This document shows, piece after piece, positions 20,674 through 25,506 of a DNA stretch of 25,506 nt; positions within the stretch are counted from its first letter, which is position 1, and every line of letters begins with the position of its first letter. Origin of the DNA: Chara braunii. Lineage: Eukaryota > Streptophyta > Charophyceae > Charales > Characeae. The stretch lies in contig BFEA01000098.1 of NCBI GenBank assembly GCA_003427395.1, forward strand, positions 360,988-386,493, written 5' to 3'. The translations under genes and the position numbers were made by a program. A model generated the notes under the pieces. That model had not been told where the DNA came from and searched no databases. It worked only from the letters and a program-made list of their open reading frames with translations.

Positions 20674-21847
20674 CGAGAGAGAGAGAGAGAGAGAACGCCT
20701 GCACGTACTTAGGATATTTTGCCTGTCACAGGCGAACACAGGCAGGCTCCTGATTTTCGTCCTGTGTTCTCTGTCGGCGCCTGTCCTTCGTTCTCTGGGA
20801 TAACAAACGACTCGCGCAGATCCTCACGGCTGGTCGGCCAGGTACGCACTCGCGCAAGCGCACGCGCATCCACGCGCAGCCATGCCCCCCCCACCTGCGC
20901 ACATCGTCACGCAACAGCGGCCTCTGAAGTGGAAGGCGGCGAATCTCATGACAGGATGAGACGCGTGGGGTAGTCCGAAGGTCGAGAAGACAGTGGCAGA
21001 GGAGCAAGAGGAGGGCGGCGGAGAGGGCATATGGACTTTGGGTTTGGAAGAGACGGGCAATAAGATCGAGAAAGAAGAGAGAACAACAGAATGTCGGAGC
21101 GATGACAAAGAGAGAAAGAAGAGAGAAGAACAGCAGCAGAACATCAGCGCAGTGGAGGAGGTTAGCCGCCAATAGCTTGGCACACAGAGGCAGAGAAGGA
21201 GAGAGAAGAAAACAAAACAAAAAGAAAAAGAAAAACACATAGTAATACGATACCTTTAGAAGGGAATCGACAGATTCTCCATTCGCTATTCGTTCCCTGA
21301 ATTCGATCGTTTTCGCCTTTAATTGGTCGTCCGAGAGCTTGGACACCTTCTCCTCCAACGCGTTGATCTCGGCCACTTGGGGGGCGTACTTCTTCGCTGT
21401 TTGCTCGGATGGATCGGCCCCCTTGAAAAGCTTGCCCAGCATACCCCCAAGGGCAGCGATGGCGCCGGCTGGACGGCCTTTTCCGGCTCCGGCTCCGCTG
21501 CCGCCGGGGGGATCTAGCCCGCCGCCAACACCGCGCGACGCCGCCATACGCTGTCCTAACAAAGACGACAAACCGCCTCCCCCATGCCCGATATCTCGGC
21601 AGAGGAAACCTGGTAGCTGGCCAGGGGACGCGGTGCTCGGCGCGCTGGAACAGACGACGCTGGAGCCGAGCGCCGAGAGCGAGCGAGTAAGCGCCGCGGC
21701 GGAGCCGCCTCCGCCTGCGCCTGTGCTGCCGCCGCCTCCTCCCCCGACGGAGAAGGAGAATGAGAGACCGGATAACTGCGAACAATCACCGAAGGGCACA
21801 GACAGCTCGCAACCGCAACACGCCATCGCTGCGGCCTGCATCGTCAT
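1590..21847 (-). CDS. SECA1: SECA1, plastid protein translocase ATPase SecA, 5' part only (six exons)
   Basis: The coding segments are 21847-21254, 9815-9743, 8889-8683, 6903-6800, 3609-3430 and 1658-1590, 1227 bases or exactly 409 codons with no stop. Intron phases are 0, 1, 1, 0, 0, 0, and every complete intron is GT-AG. The product is the ATP-driven motor that pushes unfolded precursors through the thylakoid SecY/SecE channel. Residues 1 to about 137 are Ser/Gly/Ala-rich with few acidic residues, as in a plastid transit peptide. Mature SecA starts near [10 protein letters not shown]. Walker A is GEGKT at 238-242 and Walker B is DEVD at 342-345, followed by [13 protein letters not shown] leading into the preprotein cross-linking domain. 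Wording such as [13 protein letters not shown] and [12 protein letters not shown] matches plant SECA1, not SECA2. Plant SECA1 is about 1000 residues, so roughly 60% lies beyond the left edge. Recognition is from family memory; no search was run. Confidence 0.94.
1659..3429 (-). other. SECA1 intron 5
   Basis: A 1771-base GT-AG intron (GTAAGT to CTTGCAG on the minus strand). It contains T-rich tracts near 2055-2090 and 2205-2220, and an 80-base tandem duplication at 3041-3150. I see no convincing gene. The 2526-2927 plus-strand open frame has low-complexity Gly/Pro/Met composition and no recognisable domain. Confidence 0.85.
3041..3150. repeat. tandem duplication, 80-base period
   Basis: ATCGTTGATTGC[TG]... 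begins at 3041 and at 3121; the intervening ACTTGTGGAAA motif is itself present twice. Confidence 0.85.
3430..3609 (-). CDS. SECA1: SECA1 exon 5: Walker B / DEAD motif
   Basis: This exon is 180 bases, 60 codons, residues 327-386, with both borders in phase 0. It begins [20 protein letters not shown], containing the Walker B motif DEVD, and continues with [14 protein letters not shown] and [18 protein letters not shown] to VRDVHYT. The acceptor is CCATTAG and the donor GTAAGT. The part after LIISG is the strand leading into the preprotein cross-linking domain. The first internal ATG-like codon in the frame is not a start; the frame enters from exon 4. Confidence 0.95.
4483..4797 (-). mobile_element. 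tRNA-derived SINE-like element
   Basis: On the minus strand the head contains TAGCTCAGTTGG (4781-4770), a perfect A box, and GGTTCAATCCC (4755-4745), a perfect B box within a paired T-arm GTGGG-TTCAATC-CCCAC. Only 13 bases separate the two boxes; D-arm and T-arm are intact but the anticodon arm is missing. The following approximately 250 bases are not tRNA-like and end in a short A-run (plus-strand T 4483-4489). Architecture of head, body and A-tail is that of a tRNA-derived SINE. The borders are approximate and no clear target-site duplication was found. Confidence 0.6.
5141..5307. repeat. (GA)n microsatellite with one N
   Basis: Nearly perfect GA dinucleotides over about 165 bases, one AA interruption near 5167 and N at 5229. 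A looser GA-rich zone lies at 4880-5010. Confidence 0.97.
6800..6903 (-). CDS. SECA1: SECA1 exon 4
   Basis: This 104-base exon, shorter than most ORF cut-offs, was found by looking for the conserved SecA block that follows VGLIQ. It completes codon 292 and encodes residues 292-326: [11 protein letters not shown], then [20 protein letters not shown] and NLAG. The number of residues between VGLIQ and the conserved Tyr equals that of Arabidopsis SECA1. The acceptor is GTCTCAG and the donor GTGAGT, phase 1 in and phase 0 out. GFDFLRDN replaces the usual GFDYLRDN, a conservative change. Confidence 0.93.
6904..8682 (-). other. SECA1 intron 3
   Basis: A 1779-base intron (GTACGT to GTCTCAG). Its central part is the degenerate CAGGTGCC/CTAGGCAC tandem repeat at about 7500-7985. 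The 8000-8640 part has several open frames on both strands, none with a recognisable domain. Confidence 0.85.
7500..7985. repeat. degenerate minisatellite, CAGGTGCC / CCTAGGCAC type
   Basis: Irregular recurrences of CAGGTG, CTATAGGTGCC and CCTAGGCAC(A) about every 30-40 bases, with CAACAACA linkers. Copies are too diverged to define an exact period by eye. Confidence 0.75.
8683..8889 (-). CDS. SECA1: SECA1 exon 3: Walker A and first nucleotide-binding domain
   Basis: This 207-base exon encodes the rest of codon 223 through residue 291 plus one base of codon 292. It carries [19 protein letters not shown], the Walker A/P-loop of SecA, then [20 protein letters not shown] and [13 protein letters not shown]. 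The acceptor is TTTGCAG before GTGGGATGG and the donor is GTACGT in phase 1. This is the best conserved stretch in the window and fixes both the family and the strand. Confidence 0.96.
8890..9742 (-). other. SECA1 intron 2
   Basis: An 853-base intron (GTGAGT to TTTGCAG), the shortest one in the window. It contains (GA)n at 9339-9412 and a G-run with an N at 9583-9598. Nothing else is recognised. Confidence 0.88.
9339..9412. repeat. (GA)37 microsatellite
   Basis: Perfect GA dinucleotides inside intron 2. Confidence 0.98.
9743..9815 (-). CDS. SECA1: SECA1 exon 2
   Basis: This 73-base exon encodes residues 199-222 plus the first base of codon 223: [20 protein letters not shown] followed by VQLI. 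It is the conserved SecA segment just before the Walker A region. The acceptor is GCGCAG before GAAGCT and the donor is GTGAGT. The join to exon 1 is in phase 0 and the join to exon 3 in phase 1, giving the invariant GGM. A Trp stands where SecA proteins usually have Lys or Arg (EAS-K/R-RV). Confidence 0.93.
10755..10785. repeat. perfect hairpin, 12-bp stem
   Basis: CCAGGTTCATGG at 10755-10766 and CCATGAACCTGG at 10774-10785 with the loop TTTGTTT. Confidence 0.9.
10942..11664. repeat. 27-bp perfect inverted repeat
   Basis: 10942-10968 (begins CTTAAACCACCAG) is the exact reverse complement of 11638-11664 (begins AGCTGGGCGAGG). The 669 bases between hold T-rich sequence and no recognised gene. 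Confidence 0.9.
12130..12329 (-). other. unidentified coding-like open segment
   Basis: The minus strand reads [20 protein letters not shown], then [39 protein letters not shown] and a TGA at 12132-12130. Composition looks like real protein, not simple-repeat translation, and it ends cleanly. Its upstream side is cut by the U6 copy (antisense U6 continues the frame artificially). I do not recognise the family. It could be a terminal exon, a retrocopy fragment or chance. Confidence 0.25.
12330..12437 (+). pseudogene. U6 snRNA pseudogene, full length but mutated
   Basis: It reads ATCCTTGGGGACATCCGTTAA, an inserted A-run of about eight, CTGGAACGATACACAGAAG, ATTAGCATGGTCCCTGAGCA and ends GAAATGGTCCAAATTTT. 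This is U6 from its 5' hairpin to its 3' T-run. The ACAGAGA box is changed to ACACAGA, the 5' hairpin is unpaired at one position and the 3' stem region has several substitutions, so it is very unlikely to be functional. No USE or properly spaced TATA is visible upstream. Confidence 0.85.
12492..12561. repeat. (GT)n followed by a 46-base G run
   Basis: GT repeats 12492-12515 pass into an uninterrupted G run 12516-12561. The length of such a run is prone to sequencing error. Confidence 0.95.
13037..13400. repeat. duplicated unit of about 177 bases with 28-base sub-repeats
   Basis: GATTT[AC]AAAC...GGGCCTCTTTTCTCC...CGTCACGTGACAAGGCC occurs twice (from about 13054 and 13232). Each ends in two or three copies of GCCAGCCATTTTTGTCTGG plus GGGCGGGTC. 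Confidence 0.88.
13861..14040. repeat. two diverged copies, 125-base period
   Basis: AGGGTTGTA[GC]CTCT... CATTTATTGGTGGGCAAACA recurs from 13861 and 13986, with about 20% differences. Confidence 0.75.
13900..14540. repeat. degenerate repeat built on AGCAAACATGATGTA...CTAAGTA
   Basis: At least seven recurrences of AGCA[AC]A[CG]ATGATRTA followed by CTAAGTA and GCRGTGTGGTC, at roughly 38-55 base spacing. It passes through a transitional zone (14540-14890) into the 13-bp array. Confidence 0.75.
14890..15645. repeat. 13-bp minisatellite, consensus GCGTGTGCTAAGT
   Basis: Around fifty units with the invariant-like core GCTAAGT; most are 13 bases, some 11 or 15. In the right half units alternate in pairs (for example GCATGTGCAACGT with GCGAGTGCTAAGT), a simple higher-order pattern. 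Stop codons (TAA) recur in all frames, so it is not coding. Confidence 0.9.
16501..16560. repeat. (CA)30 microsatellite
   Basis: Sixty bases of perfect CA; a T28 run follows at 16658-16685. Confidence 0.98.
17374..17926 (-). other. unidentified coding-like open frame ending in TVRPITLG/(ER)n repeats
   Basis: The minus-strand frame is open through residues such as [40 protein letters not shown] and [20 protein letters not shown], then passes into four copies of R-[TA]VR[PL]ITLG separated by Glu-Arg runs. The four nucleotide repeats start at 17493, 17580, 17613 and 17664, so their spacings (87, 33, 51) are all multiples of three and the frame is kept. No start codon context or domain is recognised. 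It may be a degraded gene fragment or a compound repeat with a lucky frame. Confidence 0.22.
17493..17700. repeat. compound repeat: four 22-bp units separated by CT tracts
   Basis: CCAAGGTTATCGGTCGCACG-type units begin at 17493 (two or three substitutions), 17580, 17613 and 17664, separated by (CT)n and C-runs, the longest being 17514-17581. Confidence 0.92.
18328..18422 (-). pseudogene. U6 snRNA retropseudogene with A-rich tail
   Basis: On the minus strand it starts GTCCTTCGGGACATCCGTT and AAAATTGAAACGATGCAGAG, and ends CGCATAAATCGAGAAATGG then TCCAAATT, so both termini of U6 are present. The middle is damaged: the segment around the AGC triad reads AGAACATTCTCTCTGCGCAAG, with loss of part of TTAGCATGGCCCC. 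The 3' end runs into eight A then GGAAAAAAG (plus-strand T-run 18311-18326), as expected for a poly-A-primed retroposed RNA. It is in the sense orientation of SECA1. I could not find a clean target-site duplication. Confidence 0.85.
18507..18757. repeat. tandem duplication, 146-base period, AT-rich
   Basis: ATATTATTTT[AG]AAATTCCGG...TTTACTGTTTATAAAATTATATGCC begins at 18507 and 18653. The first copy holds an extra CT/T-rich insertion that duplicates AATTATATGCC. Confidence 0.88.
19613..19723. repeat. 12-bp direct repeat bracketing the U6 copy (probable target-site duplication)
   Basis: GGGCTGGTGGCG at 19613-19624 and 19712-19723. The terminal bases overlap the U6 ends (G at the 5' side, GG at the 3' side), so the true duplication may be 9 to 12 bases. 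Confidence 0.8.
19624..19713 (+). pseudogene. U6 snRNA retropseudogene flanked by a 12-bp direct repeat
   Basis: The sequence starts GTCCTTCGGGACATCCG and continues through AACGATACAGAGAAGATTAG and GCATGGCCCCTGCGCAAGG to GACACGCATAAAT, which is U6 snRNA including an intact ACAGAGA box and AGC triad. It stops after AGAAAAATGG, lacking the terminal TCCAAATTTT. The 12-mer GGGCTGGTGGCG occurs at 19613-19624 and again at 19712-19723, directly abutting both ends, as expected of a target-site duplication. There is no plant USE (TCCCACATCG type), no TATA at about -30 and no 3' T-run, so it should not be transcribed as U6 on its own. It lies antisense to SECA1. Confidence 0.9.
19893..20033. repeat. 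imperfect fold-back repeat
   Basis: AGTGAGGGCATACTCAAACT near 19898 and the reverse complement of CTTGAGTGTGAGTACGCCCT near 20005 match at most positions. A diverged direct relative (CCATACTCAGACTACGA) occurs near 15876. Confidence 0.5.
20426..20694. repeat. compound (CT)n(TG)n ... (CA)n(GA)n inverted array
   Basis: (CT)n 20426-20533 with N at 20485, (TG)n to 20576, a 50-base spacer, (CA)n 20627-20672 and (GA)10 at 20675-20694. The right half is the reverse complement of the left half in kind and order. Confidence 0.95.
21254..21847 (-). CDS. SECA1: SECA1 exon 1: transit peptide and SecA N-terminus
   Basis: This exon encodes residues 1-198. The first ATG of the frame is at 21847, with further in-frame ATGs at codons 3 and 8, so the true start could be slightly downstream. 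Residues 1-137 are low-complexity Gly/Ser/Ala/Cys (several poly-Gly runs, many Ser and Arg), typical of a plastid transit region but unusually glycine-rich. From about residue 134 the sequence becomes SecA: a [10 protein letters not shown] motif, then the long helical segment with [19 protein letters not shown] and GESVDSLL. The exon ends CTA AAG before the donor GTATCG in phase 0. The reading frame stays open about 175 codons past the donor, but that part is intron read-through with no SecA similarity. Confidence 0.93.
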
Positions 21848-22167
21848 CTTCCTCTCCGCCGACCTGTCCCCCTTCTCCTCCCTTTCCCTCCCTCACCCCC
21901 CTGCCCTGTTGGGGGTCTGGCGCCCTACAGCGTCCTTGGTTTCCCGAGAAAACAGAGCTACTGCTTTCTCCGCGAGAATCTCTCACTCCCCTCCCTTCCC
22001 CTCCCCTCCCCTCCCCACCCCCGCCCCCCCTCCTCCCGCCCCACTTCCTCTCTCTCCTCCAATCACTCGCGCCAGGACAGATGCTCCTTTCCAACAACAG
22101 CAAACGCAAGCACACCTGCCCTGGCGCTACAGTTACCGATCGCTCTCCTCCTCCCCCTCTCTGTCCC

Positions 22168-22168
<1 letters not shown>

Positions 22169-22201
<33 letters not shown>
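22169..22201. repeat. 33-base C run in C/T-rich flank
   Basis: Uninterrupted C on the plus strand (G on the SECA1 coding strand), about 320 bases upstream of the ATG and surrounded by homopyrimidine sequence. Confidence 0.95.
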
Positions 22202-22203
<2 letters not shown>

Positions 22204-22466
22204 TCTCTCTGTCCCTCCCCTCCTCTCTCTCTCTGTCCCTCTTCTCCTCTCTCTCTCTGCGCTACCCTCCCCCTCTCTCTGTCCCTCTGCCCGCCGGTCC
22301 TCCTCAACCCCGTTTGGTCCGCCGACTTAACCCCCCCTCACCACCCTCCGCCTACGCGTGGCCGTCCACGTGTGTCCACGGACGCCGCCCTGCGACCCCG
22401 CGGTCCGACGAATGAGCGATCCCAAGGCCTCCTACTCCCCCGAGACGATTCGACCGTTACCGCATG

Positions 22467-22468
<2 letters not shown>

Positions 22469-22515
<47 letters not shown>

Positions 22516-22516
22516 N

Positions 22517-22607
<91 letters not shown>
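22469..22607. repeat. (CT)n(GT)n compound microsatellite with one N
   Basis: CT repeats 22469-22570, N at 22516, then GT repeats 22571-22607. Confidence 0.97.
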
Positions 22608-22608
<1 letters not shown>

Positions 22609-23077
22609 CTGCCCCCAATAATTTCAGTGAATAAAAATGTTTACAAAATACGCATTTAATTACTATAAACACATAGCAGTATTACAATTATAGCACATAC
22701 GTACGTTGCCAGTCGTCTATACCGATATAACGACGATGATTCTACCACTTCTTGCCACTTTCGGTTGTCGCCCACCCCACCAGCATGTGGAGGGATTGGA
22801 CGAGATCGAGAGAGGTGGGCATAGAGAGATACCGACCATCGATGACGATCTACCAAAGTCGCGACCGGTCACAGTCACACATCCATTTCGATATGACCAT
22901 TTCCTGATATGGGCCACAGTTAACTACGCCTCCTGCAGTCAATGGTCTCTCATTCAAAAGGAGGGGGGGAAAACGGCAAAAAAAATGAACATACTAGCGA
23001 ACTGGACGGCCTGCAATCTTGCCTTCTTATGAGCTGAAGAGCGCGAGCTAACGAGCGAGCAAACGAGACACACACGG

Positions 23078-23081
<4 letters not shown>

Positions 23082-23113
<32 letters not shown>

Positions 23114-23134
23114 AGAGAGAGAAAGAGAGAGAGA
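23082..23134. repeat. (GT)n and (GA)n microsatellite
   Basis: GT dinucleotides to about 23108, then GA dinucleotides with one interruption. Confidence 0.9.
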
Positions 23135-24249
23135 GGCTGTAATCAGCCCTCTGGTTCACTTGGTTGCAGCAAAGCCGCAGAGCTCGCTCTCTTCAAGCTT
23201 CCTTCACGAGGCTAGCTGGGGCTACTGGTAGATTTCAAACTCAGAAGTTTTTCCCTCCAGATCGTGTTTGTTAACGAGTTCCTCGATCGCTTGACCAGAT
23301 CCTTTGCGGGCAGGCTAAGCAAGCTAACCGAGCTAGAGAGCTAATGGTTTTACACTGAGTCTCCCCAATGACCTTTTCGGGTTTTCAGCTGAACCACCGC
23401 AGTCGCTGCGGTTTCCTGGGAACGTTCCGCCCAGCCGCCTCGCTTTCCGTTACGTGAGACGGCCATCTGCTTCCGACGTCCCGTTCCGCCGTTACCGACC
23501 TTCCCCGTCCCATCACCTCAGTTCACGTGGCGTTTGGCCACGCTCGTCTGTCCTCCCTCTCCTCCTCTCCCCTCTCCTCTCCTCTCCTGTCCTGTCCTAG
23601 TGGTGACAGCGGGCCACCTCGCGCGTAGTAGACCTCGACCTCTCTCTTCTGTTCCTCGCTGTGCATAACGAGCATTGCCTCTGCCCCGCCGCTGCTCAAT
23701 CTCCAGCCCATGTGAAGGGCGGGGAGACGAACATGGAGCCGTTCGCGGCAACGAATCACTGATCAGAACCGTCCTCTTGTTCACCTGGAAGAGATATGCT
23801 TTCGGTCGAGTCACTCGGATTGTTCATCGCCTGCATGTGAAGCGCGTAGCCCCAAAAAAAAAAGGAAAAACAAAAAATTTGGGCGCCACGCGCGTCACCG
23901 CGAAATTCGTTTTCGTTTCGTCAATCTCCGAGCCTTCAGAAAAGGCGGCACGAAGCGGCACGAAGCTCCCGCTTACCCAGATTCCGCGCTCATGGGCGCC
24001 GACCCTTGTAATCTACGGTCCATAACACATAAGCCGCGGTGGAAAGAGGGACCTTGGCCTCGGTAGTGAGAGCGCGCGGCGAGCTCTTGGCCGAGCAAAG
24101 GAGCGGGGGCGGGAAGAAGAAGAATTTGTTTTTTGTTGTTGTTGGTTGTTGTTGTTGTTGTTGTTGTTTCGTTTTTTTTGGGTATACCGCTGCGTTCCTG
24201 GGTATTTTGAATTGTTTTATATAGTATGACGAAAAAGCCGCTGTGTGTG

Positions 24250-24465
24250 TTGTGTGCGTGATGCCCCTCATCCACGTGAGCCGCCTGAAGCAGATCGACC
24301 TCGCGACATACACTGCGCGCAAGCCAGCGCTCGAACATCTCCTTGGCCCGCTCATTGGTCCACCTGGATTCCTGTGTCTTCGACTCCTTACGCAGGCCCC
24401 TCAAAGACATGAGCCAAGATCTCAGAGCCTCGGTGGCCCGTCCCGATTAGACTGCGCAGAATCCG
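24250..24465 (-). other. unidentified coding-like open segment
   Basis: Following an in-frame TAA, the minus strand reads ATEALRSWLMSLRGLRKESK, TQESRWTNERAKEMFERWLA and RSVCREVDLLQAAHVDEGHH before degenerating into a CA/TTG-rich region. The stretch is amphipathic, charged and uses G/C-ending codons, unlike its surroundings. I do not recognise it; an upstream gene exon or a mobile-element gag-like fragment are both possible. Confidence 0.22.
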
Positions 24466-24778
24466 AAAAGCCGGACAAGAGTATGGATAGCATTCGGATA
24501 GTACCAGGCTGAGCGCCGCGGATGGTCACAGACGCCGCTCCCGACGGTGCTTGCAGGGAACCCTTTGCAAGCCAAAAAAGGGGGGTTCGGCAGGCAAAGA
24601 AAAGGAGAGCAGCAAAAACAAAAGAAAAGGATAGAGAAAGGGTCCAACCCAAAGTGGTCCTTTACCAGGCAATACCCCGCTGTTGCTATGTTCATTTATC
24701 ATTCACGCCAAGAACTCGAGAAGCTGGCCGGTATTACGTCCACGTTCATGCTTTCCAAACGTGATCATAGCACCAGTG

Positions 24779-24858
24779 GGGTGTCGTCCTAAGGGCCAGG
24801 CGTTATTGGAACTATGTTGGGTGTCGTCCTAAGGGCCAGGCGTTATTGGAACTATGTT
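24779..24858. repeat. perfect tandem duplication, 40-base unit
   Basis: GGGTGTCGTCCTAAGGGCCA... to ACTATGTT at 24779-24818 is repeated without change at 24819-24858, so the duplication is recent or maintained. Confidence 0.95.
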
Positions 24859-24908
24859 CGTGCTAAGGAAAGCAGCGAGCCACACAGGTTCGCGCCTCCC
24901 TTAGCACG
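24859..24908. repeat. 10-bp perfect inverted repeat
   Basis: CGTGCTAAGG at 24859-24868 and CCTTAGCACG at 24899-24908, 30 bases apart, immediately after the 40-base duplication. Confidence 0.9.
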
Positions 24909-25050
24909 AGGATAACACGAGTAGGGCCTTGCACTAAACCTCGGTCAACTAAAAAAAAATTCTTTTTCTTTTCTCATCCGTTGGCCGTGCTGTTCTGGGT
25001 GATATGAACAGCCCCTAGTAGCACCCTGGTCGGATGGCTCCTGTGATGAT

Positions 25051-25160
25051 CTGGGGCAAGGTCCCACTAAGTCTTGTGCAAATTAGGAGATATCGGCGGT
25101 TGATCTTTGCTATCTACGGTCCGTATCTCTTAATTCGTGCAAGTGGGACCTAGCCCCTGG
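25051..25160. repeat. imperfect inverted repeat, about 38-bp arms
   Basis: CTGGGGCAAGGTCCCAC...AATTAGGAGATA (25051-25093) pairs with the reverse complement of TATCTCTTAATTCGTGCAAG...GGGACCTAGCCCC (25123-25158), with a six-base insertion in the left arm. A diverged direct copy of the arm begins near 25294. Confidence 0.75.
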
Positions 25161-25184
25161 GTGAGCATCACCTGCTGGAAGCCG

Positions 25185-25213
25185 GGCCCTTGTACACAAG
25201 TTGTACGAGGGCC
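25185..25213. repeat. hairpin, 11-bp stem, 7-base loop
   Basis: GGCCCTTGTAC at 25185-25195 and GTACGAGGGCC at 25203-25213; the single mismatch would be a G-U pair in RNA. Confidence 0.85.
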
Positions 25214-25506
25214 ATTACCCAGCTTCGGTAAGCACTCTTTGGCCACCTGTCATCTGAAGTTCTCCACTGGGGCCCCCAGGGGAACCCCCGGGGCCAAGTC
25301 CCACTAGCAGTCAGAAAAATTTAGGAATGAGGATGGTTCGAGTGTGTGACACTCTTTTTAGCCGTAGGGCGGTAGATCTTTCTCACCTTCTCATTGGCCA
25401 TCAACTGTGCTACGTATTCTTTCTCATCTCTGGAGGGGTTTTTATTCCTGGCCGGTGTTTTGATGGATCAGGAATGAAAACCAGTTAGGAAATTGGTAAT
25501 GGCCAG

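Larger units (their letters stand above)
9816..21253 (-). other. SECA1 intron 1 (11.4 kb)
   Basis: An 11,438-base intron from donor GTATCG to acceptor GCGCAG. It includes three U6-derived copies, several duplications, the minisatellite block 13900-15640, poly-G 12516-12561, (CA)30 at 16501-16560, compound CT/TG/CA/GA tracts, a T28 run at 16658-16685, and two coding-like stretches on the minus strand (12130-12329 and 17374-17926). The stretches 9850-10740, 15650-16480 and 16690-17370 show no gene or repeat I can name. The intron interpretation rests on the in-frame join of exon 1 to exon 2; a transcript read across the junction would settle it. Confidence 0.82.
21848..25506. other. 5' flank of SECA1; no gene identified
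   Basis: This is presumably the promoter and 5' untranslated region of SECA1 near 21848, but no TATA box or start site can be fixed. The first 450 bases are strongly C/T-rich on the plus strand (purine-rich in the transcript sense). CACGTG G-box palindromes occur at 22367-22372 and 23524-23529. A CTCCT-type pyrimidine tract lies at 23550-23600 and a (TTG)n tract at 24126-24168. The right end carries fold-back repeats. None of the open frames here has a recognisable domain. Confidence 0.6.

Noticed and set aside
20726-21253. Continuation of the exon 1 reading frame to 373 codons
   Set aside because: Similarity to SecA stops exactly at the donor GTATCG and resumes in exon 2 in phase 0; the rest is intron read-through.
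21339-22415. 358-codon plus-strand open frame rich in Pro and Ser
   Set aside because: It is antisense to SECA1 exon 1 and then runs into C/T-rich low-complexity sequence; the proline content follows from the GC-rich transit-peptide codons.

Overview
The window is eukaryotic nuclear DNA from the green lineage. Its one securely identifiable gene is SECA1, the plastid SecA translocase ATPase. It lies on the minus strand and only its 5' part is present. Six exons run from the start codon at 21847 leftward to 1590 and join in frame into 409 codons: transit peptide, N-terminal region, Walker A, Walker B and the start of the preprotein cross-linking domain. All five complete introns are GT-AG, and the sixth runs off the left edge. 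The remaining exons (the rest of SecA after the residues matching VDEKQK...AEDLLN) are not in the window. The sequence resembles land-plant SECA1 much more than SECA2 or bacterial SecA. The introns are very long (the first is 11.4 kb) and packed with (GA)n, (CA)n and poly-G tracts. This fits a repeat-rich streptophyte genome such as a charophyte alga of the Chara type, but the species is an inference with low certainty.

Layout from right to left, in gene order: 25506-21848 is 5' flank with fold-back repeats, a 40-bp tandem duplication, (CT)n/(GT)n tracts and a C33/G33 homopolymer. 21847-21254 is exon 1. 21253-9816 is intron 1, which holds three U6 snRNA-derived copies, a 13-bp minisatellite and its relatives, several other duplications and two coding-like stretches of unknown origin. 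9815-9743 is exon 2, 8889-8683 exon 3, 6903-6800 exon 4, 3609-3430 exon 5 and 1658-1590 exon 6. Intron 4 holds a tRNA-derived SINE-like element. Intron 3 holds a degenerate CAGGTGCC-type tandem repeat. Six single N positions all fall inside simple repeats and look like assembly joins.

Only about 1.2 kb of the 21.8 kb gene portion is coding. The most interesting non-gene material is U6-derived. One copy (19624-19713) is flanked by a 12-bp direct repeat that looks like a target-site duplication, one copy (18328-18422, minus) ends in an A-tail, and one (12330-12437) is full length but mutated. Together with the SINE-like element they point to LINE-type retroposition of RNA polymerase III transcripts into this gene. 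I found no operon, CRISPR array, phage or bacterial defence system and no clear evidence of a new biological system. Several open frames with coding-like composition are reported as unidentified.
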